Positions 54,801-64,000 of a DNA stretch of 64,000 bases are shown piece after piece. Origin of the DNA: Pisaster brevispinus (Eukaryota; Echinodermata; Asteroidea; Forcipulatida; Asteriidae). The position numbers and the translations under genes were made by a program. The stretch covers positions 1-64,000 of the forward strand of contig JAMKCF010000153.1 in the NCBI GenBank assembly GCA_023634235.1. The letters run 5' to 3'. Under the pieces are notes generated by a model that was not told the origin of the DNA, made no database searches, and saw nothing but the letters and a program-made list of their open reading frames with translations. How positions within the stretch are numbered: position 1 is the first letter of the stretch; each line of letters begins with the position of its first letter.

Positions 54801-57800
54801 AAAAATGCCATTAGAGATGCTTTTGAGGAGCGTTCGGAGTAGCCCCACCTGCTGGTCATTTCCGGTATGAAGCTTGCCCTCCGCGACCCTAACACTTTGA
54901 TTTTCGGAAGCAGGGATATCCAAGGCAGAGTCAGGTACAAATTTTGTCTCTCTAGCATTTCTAGTTCATGAGTTATTTCCAAGCTTAGCACAGAATTTAT
55001 TTCGGACCTTTTTGTGCCGGCTTTTTCTCACTGGCGATGAGGTAGGCATGTTACACAGTGGAGTTTCGGGCAGCCCTACTTCCAAGACGCTGGCCTCACC
55101 TACAAAATGGTGACCTTAACCAAACTCACGGAACAAAGAGCCCTTGAGACGGGCTTTCGAATGGTGTACAACTTGTGAAAATCCAGTATTATTCTGAGGG
55201 TGATTTGACCGTCCTTACTTTGTCTTTGTTTCTTTGACAGCTCTGTGCACAAAAATGCTATTAGGGATGCTTTTGAGGAGCGTTCGGAGTAGCCCCACCT
55301 GCTGGTCATTTCCGGTATGAAGCTTGCCCTCCGCGACCCTAACACTTTGGTTTTCGGAAGCAGGGATATCCAAGGCAGAGTCAGGTACAAATTTTGTCTC
55401 TCTAGCATTTCTAGTTCATGAGTTATTTCCAAGCTTAGCACAGAATTTATTTCGGACCTTTTTGTGCCGGCTTTTTCTCACTGGCGATGACGTAGGCATG
55501 TTACACAGTGGAGTTTTGGGCAGCCCTACTTCCAGGACGCTGGCCTCGCCTACAAAATGGTGACTTTAACCAAACTCACGGAAGAGAGAGCCCTTGAGAC
55601 GGGCTTCCGAATGGTGTACAACTTGTGAAAATCCAGTATTATTTTGAGGGTGATTTGACCGTCCTTACTTTGTCTTTGTTTCTTTGACAGCTCTGTGCAC
55701 AAAAATGCCATGAGGGATGCTTTTGAGGAGCGTTCGGAGTAGCCCCACCTGCTGGTCATTTCCGGCATGAAGCTTGCCCTCCGCGACCCTAACACTTTGA
55801 TTTTCGGAAGCAGGGATATCCAAGGCAGAGTCAGGTACAAGTTTTGTCTCTCTAGCATTTCTAGTTCATGAGTTATTTCCAAGCTTAGCACAGAATTTAT
55901 TTCGGACTTTTTTGTGCCGGCTTTTTCTCACTGGCGATGACGTAGGCATGTTACACAGTGGAGTTTCGGGCAGCCCTACTTCCAGGACGCTGGCCTCGCC
56001 TACAAAATGGTGACCTTAACCAAACTCACGGAAGAGAGAGCCCTTGAGACGGGCTTTCGAATGGTGTACAACTTGTGAAAATCCAGTATTATTCTGAGGG
56101 TGATTTGACCGTCCTTACCTTGTCTTTGTTTCATTGACAGCTCTGTGCACAAAAATGCCATGAGGGATGCTTTTGAGGAGCGTTCGGAGTAGCCCCACCT
56201 GCTGGTCATTTCCGGTATGAAGCTTGCCCTCCGCGACCCTAACACTTTGATTTTCGGAAGCAGGGATATCCAAGGCAGAGTCAGGTACAAATTTTGTCTC
56301 TCTAGCATTTCTAGTTCATGAGTTATTTCCAAGCTTATCACAGAATTTATTTCGGACCTTTTTGTGCCGGCTTTTTCTCACTGGCTATGACGTAGGCATG
56401 TTACATAGTGGAGTTTCGGGCAGCCCTACTTCCAGGACGCTGGCCTCGCCTACAAAATGGTGACCTTAACCAAACTCACGGAAGAGAGAGCCCTTGAGAC
56501 GGGCTTCCGAATGGTGTACAACTTGTGAAAATCCTGTATTATTCTGAGGGTGATTTGACCGTCCTTACTTTGTTTTTGTTTCTTTGACAGCTCTGTGCAC
56601 AAAAATGCCATTAGGGATGCTTTTGAGGAGCGTTCGGAGTAGCCCCACCTGCTGGTCATTTCCGGTATGAGGCTTGCCCTCCGCGACCCTAACCCTTTGA
56701 TTTTCGGAAGCAGGGATATCCAAGGCAGAGTCAGGTACAAATTTTGTCTCTCTAGCATTTCTAGTTCATGAGTTATTTCCAAGCTTAGCACAGAATTTAT
56801 TTCGGACGTTTTTGTGCCGGCTTTTTCTCACTGGCGATGACGTAGGCATGTTACACAGTGGAGTTTCGGGCAGCCCTACTTCCAGGACGCTGGCCTCGCC
56901 TACAAAATGGTGACCTTAACCAAACTCACGGAAGAGAGAGCCCTTGAGACGGGCTTTCGAATGGTGTACAACTTGTGAAAATCCAGTATTATTCTGAGGG
57001 TGATTTGACCGTCCTTATCTTGTCATTGTTTCTTTGACAGCTCTGTGCACAAAAATGCCATGAGGGATGCTTTTGAGGAGCGTTCGGAGTAGCCCCACCT
57101 GCTGGTCATTTCCGGTATGAAGCTTGCCCTCCGCGACCCTAACACTTTGATTTTCGGAAGCAGGGATATCCAAGGCAGAGTCAGGTACAAATTTTGTCTC
57201 TCTAGCATTTCTAGTTCATGAGTTATTTCCAAGCTTAGCACAGAATTTATTTCGGACCTTTTTGTGCCGGCTTTTTCTCACTGGCGATGACGTAGTTATG
57301 TTACACAGTGGAGTTTCGGGCAGCCCTACTTCCAGGACGCTGGCCTCGCCTACAAAATGGTGACCTTAACCAAACGCAAGGAAAAAAGAGAGCCCTTGAG
57401 ACGGGCTTTCGAATGGTGTACAACTTGTGAAAATCCAGTATTATTCTGAGGGTGATTTGACCGTCCTTACTTTGTCTTTGTTTCTTTGACAGCTCTGTGC
57501 ACAAAAATGCTATTAGGGATGCTTTTGAGGAGCGTTCGGAGAAGCCCCACCTGCTGGTCATTTCCGGTATGAAGCTTGCCCTCCGCGACCCTAACACTTT
57601 GATTTTCGGAAGCAGCGATATCCAAGGCAGAGTCAGGTACAAATTTTGTCTCTCTAGCATTTCTAGGTCATGAGTTATTTCCAAGCTTAGCACAGAATTT
57701 ATTTCGGACTTTTTTGTGCCGGCTTTTTCTCACTGGCGATGACGTAGGCATGTTACACAGTAGAGTTTCGGGCAGCCCTACTTCCAGGACGCTGGCCTCG

Positions 57801-60800
57801 CCTACAAAAAGGTGACCTTAACCAAACTCACGGAAGAGAGAGCCCTTGAGACGAGCTTTCGAATGTTGTACAACTTGTGAAAATCCAGTATTATTCTGAG
57901 GGTCATTTGACCGTCCTTACTTTGTCTTTGTTTCTTTGACAGCTCTGTGCACAAAAATGCCATTAGGGATGCTTTTGAGGAGCGTTCGGAGTAGCCCCAC
58001 CTGCTGGTCATTTCCGGTATGAAGCTTGCCCTCCGCGACCCTAACACTTTGATTTTCGGAAGCAGGGATATCCAAGGCAGAGTCAGGTACAAATTTTGTC
58101 TCTCTTGCATTTCTAGTTCATGAGTTATTTCCAAGCTTAGCACATAATTCATGTCGGACCTTTTTGTGCCGGCTTTTATTCACTGGCGATGACGTAGGCA
58201 TGTTACACAGTGGAGTTTCGGGCAGCCCTACTTCCAGGACGCTGGTCTCGACTACAAAATGGTGACCTTAACCAAACTCACGGAAGAGAGAGCCCTTGAG
58301 ACGAGCTTTCGAATGTTGTACAACTTGTGAAAATCCAGTATTGTTCTGAGGGTCATTTGACCGTCCTTACTTTGTCTTTGTTTCTTTGACAGCTCTGTGC
58401 ACAAAAATGCCATTAGGGATGCTTTTGAGGAGCGTTCGGAGTAGCCCCACCTGCTGGTCATTTCCGGTATGAAGCTTGCCCTCCGCGACCCTAACACTTT
58501 GATTTTCGGAAGCAGGGATATCCAAGGCAGAGTCAGGTACAAATTTTGTCTCTCTAGCATTTCTAGTTCATGAGTTATTTCCAAGCTTAGCACAGAATTT
58601 ATTTCGGACCTTTTTGTGCCGGCTTTTTCTCACTGGCGATGACGTAGGCATGTTACACAGTGGAGTTTCGGGCAGTCCTACTTCCAGGACGCTGGCCTCG
58701 CCTACAAAATGGTGACCTTAACCAAACTCACGGAAGAGAGAGCCCTTGAGACGGGCTTTCGAATGTTGTACAACTTGTGAAAATCCAGTATTGTTCTGAG
58801 GGTCATATGACCGTCCTTACTTTGTCTTTGTTTCTTTGACAGCTCTGTGCACAAAAATGCCATTAGGGATGCTTTTGAGGAGCGTTCGGAGTAGCCCCAC
58901 CTGCTGGTCATTTCCGGTATGAAGCTTGCCCTCCGCGACCCTAACACTTTGATTTTCGGAAGCAGGGATATCCAAGGCAGAGTCAGGTACTTATTTTGTC
59001 TCTCTAGCAATTCTAGTTCATGAGTTATTTCCAAGCTTAGCACAGAATTTATTTCGGACCTTTTTGTGCCGGCTTTTTCTCACTGGCGATGACGTAGGCA
59101 TGTTACACAGTGGAGTTTCGGGCAGCCCTACTTCCAGGACGCTGGCCTCGCCTACAAATAGGTGACTTTAACCAAACTCACGGAAGAGAGAGCCCTTGAG
59201 ACGGGCTTTCGAATGGTGTACAACTTGTGAAAATCCAGTATTATTCTGAGGGTGATTTGACCGTCCTTACTTTGTCTTTGTTTCTTTGACAGCTCTGTGC
59301 ACAAAAATGCCATTAGGGATGCTTTTGAGGAGCGTTCGGAGTAGCCCCACCTGTTGGTCATTTCCGGTATGAAGCTTGCCCTCCGCGACCCTAACACTTT
59401 GATTTTCGGAAGCAGGGATATCCAAGGCAGAGTCAGGTACAAATTTTGTCTCTCTAGCATTTCTAGTTCATGAGTTATTTCCAAGCTTAGCACAGAATTT
59501 ACTTCGGACCTTTTTGTGCCGGCTTTTTCTCACTGGCGATGACGTAGGCATGTTACACAGTGGAGTTTCGGGCAGCCCTACTTCCAGGACGCTGGTCTCG
59601 ACTACAAAATGGTGACCTTAACCAAACTCACGGAAGAGAGAGCCCTTGAGACGAGCTTTCGAATGTTGTACAACTTGTGAAAATCCAGTATTGTTCTGAG
59701 GGTCATTTGACCGTCCTTACTTTGTCTTTGTTTCTTTGACAGCTCTGTGCACAAAAATGCCATTTGGGATACTTTTGAGGAGCGTTCGGAGTAGCCCCAC
59801 CTGCTGGTCATTTCCGGTATGAAGCTTGCCCTCCGCGACCCTAACACTTTGATTTTCGGAAGCAGGGATATCCAAGGCAGAGTCAGGTACAAATTTTGTC
59901 TCTCTAGCATTTCTAGTTCATGAGTTATTTCCAAGCTTAGCACAGAATTTATTTCGGACCTTTTTGTGCCGGCTTTTTCTCACTGGCGATGACGTAGGCA
60001 TGTTACACAGTGGAGTTTCGGGCAGTCCTACTTCCAGGACGCTGGCCTCGCCTACAAAATGGTGACCTTAACCAAACTCACGGAAGAGAGAGCCCTTGAG
60101 ACGGGCTTTCGAATGTTGTACAACTTGTGAAAATCCAGTATTATTCTGAGGGTGATTTGACCGTCCTTACTTTGTCTTTGTTTCTTTGACAGCTCTGTGC
60201 ACAAAAATGCCATTAGGGATGCTTTTGAGGAGCGTTCGGAGTAGCCCCACCTGCTGGTCATTTCCGGTATGAAGCTTGCCCTCCGCGACCCTAACACTTT
60301 GATTTTCGGAAGCAGGGATATCCAAGGCAGAGTCAGGTACAAATTTTGTCTCTCTAGCAATTCTAGTTCATGAGTTATTTCCAAGCTTAGCACAGAATTT
60401 ATTTCGGACCTTTTTGTGCCGGCTTTTTCTCACTGGCGATGACGTAGGCATGTTACACAGTGGAGTTTCGGGCAGCCCTACTTCCAGGACGCTGGCCTCG
60501 CCTACAAAATGGTGACTTTAACCAAACTCACGGAAGAGAGAGCCCTTGAGACGGGCTTTCGAATGGTGTACAACTTGTGAAAATCCAGTATTATTCTGAG
60601 GGTGATTTGACCGTCCTTACTTTGTCTTTGTTTCTTTGACAGCTCTGTGCACAAAAATGCCATTAGGGATGCTTTTGAGGAGCGTTCGGAGTAGCCCCAC
60701 CTGCTGGTCATTTCCGGTATGAAGCTTGCCCTCCGCGACCCTAACACTTTGATTTTCGGAAGCAGGGATATCCAAGGCAGAGTCAGGTACAAATTTTGTC

Positions 60801-63800
60801 TCTCTAGCATTTCTAGTTCATAAGTTTTTTCAAAGCTTAGCACAGAATTTATTTCGGACCTTTTTGTGCCGGCTTTTTCTCACTGGCGATGACGTAGGCA
60901 TGTTACACAGTGGAGTTTCGGGCAGCCCTACTTCCACGACGCTGGTCTCGACTACAAAATGGTGACCTTAACCAAACTCACGGAAGAGAGAGCCCTTGAG
61001 ACGAGCTGTCGAATGTTGTACAACTTGTGACAATCCAGTATTATTCTGAGGGTGATTTGACCGTCCTTACTTTGTCTTTGTTTCTTTGACAGCTCTGTGC
61101 ACAAAAATGCCATTAGGGATGCTTTTGAGGAGCGTTCGGAGTAGCCCCACCTGCTGGTCATTTCCGGTATGAAGCTTGCCCTCCGCGACCCTAACACTTT
61201 GATTTTCGGAAGCAGGGATATCCAAGGCAGAGTCAGGTACAAATTTTGTCTCTCTAGCATTTCTAGTTCATGAGTTATTTCCAAGCTTAGCACAGAATTT
61301 ACTTCGGACCTTTTTGTGCCGGCTTTTTCTCACTGGCGATGACGTGGGCATGTTACACAGTGGAGTTTCGGGCAGTCCTATTTCCAGGACGCTGGCCTCG
61401 CCTACAAAATGGTGACCTTAACCAAACTCACAGAAGAGAGAGCCCTTGAGACGGGCTTTCGAATGTTGTACAACTTGTGAAAATCCAGTATTATTCTGAG
61501 GGTGATTTGACCGTCCTTACTTTGTCTTTGTTTCTTTGACAGCTCTGTGCACAAAAATGCCATTAGGGATGCTTTTGAGGAGCGTTCGGAGGAGCCCCAC
61601 CTGCTGGTCATTTCCGGTATGAAGCTTGCCCTCCGCGACCCTAACACTTTGATTTTCGGAAGCAGGGATATCCAAGGCAGAGTCAGGTACACATTTTGTC
61701 TCTCTAGCATTTCTAGTTCATGAGTTATTTCCAAGCTTAGCACAGAATTTATTTCGGATCTTTTTGTGCCGGCTTTTTCTCACTGGCGATGACGTAGGCA
61801 TGTTACACAGTGGAGTTTCGGGCAGCCCTACTTCCAGGACGCTGGCCTCGCCTACAAAATGGTGACCTTAACCAAACTCACGGAAGAGAGAGCCCTTGAG
61901 ACGGGCTTTCGAATGTTGTACAACTTGTGAAAATCCAGTATTATTCTGAGGGTGATTTGACCGTCCTTACTTTGTCTTTGTTTCTTTGACAGCTCTGTGC
62001 ACAAAAATGCCATTAGGGATGCTTTTGAGGAGCGTTCGGAGTAGCCCCACCTGCTGGTCATTTCCGGTATGAAGCTTGCCCTCCGCGACCCTAACACTTT
62101 GATTTTCGGAAGCAGGGATATCCAAGGCAGAGTCAGGTACACATTTTGTCTCTCTAGCATTTCTAGTTCATGAGTTATTTCCAAGCTCAGCACAGAATTT
62201 ATTTCGGACCTTTTTGTGCCGGCTTTTTCTCACTGGCGATGACGTAGGCATGTTACACAGTGGAGTTTCGGGCAGCCCTACTTCCAGGACGCTGGCCTCG
62301 CCTACAAAATGGTGACCTTAACCAAACTCACGGAAGAGAGAGCCCTTGAGACGGGCTTTCGAATGTTGTACAACTTGTGAAAATCCAGTATTATTCTGAG
62401 GGTGATTTGACCGTCCTTACTTTGTCTTTGTTTCTTTGACAGCTCTGTGCACAAAAATGCCATTAGGGATGCTTTTGAGGAGCGTTCGGAGTAGCCCCAC
62501 CTGCTGGTCATTTCCGGTATGAAGCTTGCCCTCCGCGACCCTAACACTTTGATTTTCGGAAGCAGGGATATCCAAGGCAGAGTCAGGTACAAATTTTGTC
62601 TCTCTAGCATTTCTAGTTCATGAGTTATTTCCAAGCTTAGCACAGAATTTATTTCGGATTTTTTTTGTGCCGGCTTTTTCTCACTGGCGATGACGTAGGC
62701 ATGTTACACAGTGGAGTTTCGGGCAGCCCTACTTCCAGGACGCTGGCCTCGCTTTCAAAATGGTGACCTTAACCAAACTCATGGAAGAGAGAGCCCTTGA
62801 GACGGGCTTTCGAATGTTGTACAACTTGTGAAAATCCAGTATTGTTCTGAGGGTCATTTGACCGTCCTTACTTTGTCTTTGTTTCTTTGACAGCTCTGTG
62901 CACAAAAATGCCATTAGGGATGCTTTTGAGGAGCGTTCGAAGTAGCCCCACCTGCTGGTCATTTCCGGTATGAAGCTTGCCCTCCGCGACCCTAACACTT
63001 TGATTTTCGGAAGCAGGGATATCCAAGGCAGAGTCAGGTACAAATTTTGTCTCTCTAGCATTTCTAGTTCATGAGTTATTTCCAAGTTTAGCACAGAATT
63101 TATTTCGGACCTTTTTGTGCCGGCTTTTTCTCACTGGCGATGACGTAGGCATGTTACACAGTGGAGTTTCGGGCAGCCCTACTTCCAGGACGCTGGCCTC
63201 GCCTACAAAATGGTGACCTTAACCAAACTCACGGAAGAGAGAGCCCTTGAAACGGGCTTTCGAATGGTGTACAATTTGTGACAATCCAGTATTATTCTGA
63301 GGGTGATTTGACCGTCCTTACTTTGTCTTTGTTTCTTTGACAGCTCTGTGCACAAAAATGCCATTAGGGATGCTTTTGAGGAGCGTTCGGAGTAGCCCCA
63401 CCTGCTGGTCATTTCCGGTATGAAGCTTGCCCTCCGCGACCCTAACACTTTGATTTTCGGAAGCAGGGATATCCAAGGCAGAGTCAGGTACAAATTTTGT
63501 CTCTCTAGCATTTCTAGTTCATGAGTTATTTCCAAGCTTAGCACAGAATTTACTTCGGACCTTTTTGTGCCGGCTTTTTCTCACTGGCGATGACGTAGGC
63601 ATGTTACACAGTGGAGTTTCGGGCAGCCCTACTTCCAGGACGCTGGTCTCGACTACAAAATGGTGACCTTAACCAAACTCACGGAAGAGAGAGCCCTTGA
63701 GACGAGCTTTCGAATGTTGTACAACTTGTGAAAATCCAGTATTGTTCTGAGGGTCATTTGACCGTCCTTACTTTGTCTTTGTTTCTTTGACAGCTCTGTG

Positions 63801-64000
63801 CACAAAAATGCCATTAGGGATGCTTTTGAGGAGCGTTCGGAGTAGCCCCACCTGCTGGTCATTTCCGGTATGAAGCTTGCCCTCCGCGACCCTAACACTT
63901 TGATTTTCGGAAGCAGGGATATCCAAGGCAGAGTCAGGTACAAATTTTGTCTCTCTAGCATTTCTAGTTCATGAGTTATTTCCAAGCTTAGCACATAATT
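51836..64000 (+). repeat. Satellite array 2: tandem 450-bp monomers, about 27 copies
   Basis: The period is 450 bp with rare 449, 451 and 452-453-bp units, running off the right edge. Each monomer contains GCCGGCTTTTTCTCACTGGC, GATGACGTAGGCATG, GAGTTTCGGGCAG, then the block-A relic, GGGTGATTTGACCGTCC, TTTGTTTCTTTGACAG, block B and CAGGTACAAATTTTGTCTC. Copies differ by a few percent, mainly substitutions, unlike the indel-ridden left of array 1. Most block-B copies have TAG at codon 17. Shared variants mark higher-order units of five and of three monomers. A 113-codon minus-strand frame in most copies is a shadow. Confidence 0.97.
57493..57636 (+). other. Block B of the 450-bp monomer, intact-frame copy
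   Basis: This 144-bp segment (48 codons) lies between TTTGTTTCTTTGACAG and GTCAG|GTACAAAT. It reads SVHKNAIRDAFEERSEKPH then LLVISGMKLALRDPNTLIFG then SSDIQGRVR. Here codon 17 is AAG where almost all other copies have TAG; at 61.57 kb it is GAG. Start and end phases match (two bases at the end plus one at the start), so tandem copies would splice in frame with each other. I do not recognise the protein. Confidence 0.4.

Noticed and set aside
51951..63994. 113-codon minus-strand frame in nearly every 450-bp monomer
   Set aside because: It aligns with the minus-strand frame of array 1 only because the DNA is related. The frame lacks domain features, and variation between copies includes radical changes with no codon-position bias that I can see.

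Overview
The window is eukaryotic nuclear DNA, most likely from a marine invertebrate. The evidence is spliced exon fragments with GT-AG borders, tRNA-headed SINEs, fold-back/MITE elements, a LINE relic and long satellite arrays. Several short-repeat styles suggest an invertebrate deuterostome, with echinoderm a reasonable guess, but no single gene proves this. There is no bacterial gene organisation. Almost every open frame is either a shadow of a tandem array or a short chance ORF.

Layout. (1) 1-14061 is a satellite of 479-bp monomers, about 29 copies. (2) 14062-20039 is AT-rich single-copy DNA with one interspersed repeat, two exon-like segments and a SINE scrap. (3) 20040-20836 is a SINE whose tRNA-like head has been amplified into a 57-bp tandem array. 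(4) 21013-25364 is an 81-bp satellite, about 54 copies. (5) 25365-50884 is ordinary intergenic or intronic DNA. It holds decayed exons of an unrecognised gene (28163-28607, 30884-31014), two exons of a TIMM22-like mitochondrial inner-membrane translocase gene (37265-37406 and 37981-38053), a LINE relic, at least six SINE or tRNA-like copies, MITE/fold-back elements, and two highly diverged orphan monomers of the flanking satellites (about 46.74 and 48.86 kb). (6) 50885-64000 is a second satellite: two 479-like transitional monomers grade into about 27 copies of a 450-bp monomer, and the array continues past the window edge.

The main result is that the two megasatellites are one family. The 479-bp and 450-bp monomers align along their length, the left edge of the second array is made of first-array-type monomers, and one of these is a chimera of both types. 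Each monomer carries an exon-like block with an acceptor-like tract, a 47-codon stretch in a shared reading frame and a donor-like CAG|GTACAAAT. This suggests the satellite grew from an exon-intron fragment of a gene I cannot identify. A second result is a visible case of a satellite born from the 5' half of a tRNA-derived SINE. Both large arrays and the 81-bp array show higher-order periodicity. The first 7 kb of the window looks like an error-rich version of the next 7 kb, so part of it may be an assembly artefact.

The genes do not form a cluster or pathway. No intact protein-coding gene is present: the TIMM22-like exons carry a frameshift and an internal deletion, and the other exon set carries a stop and frameshifts.
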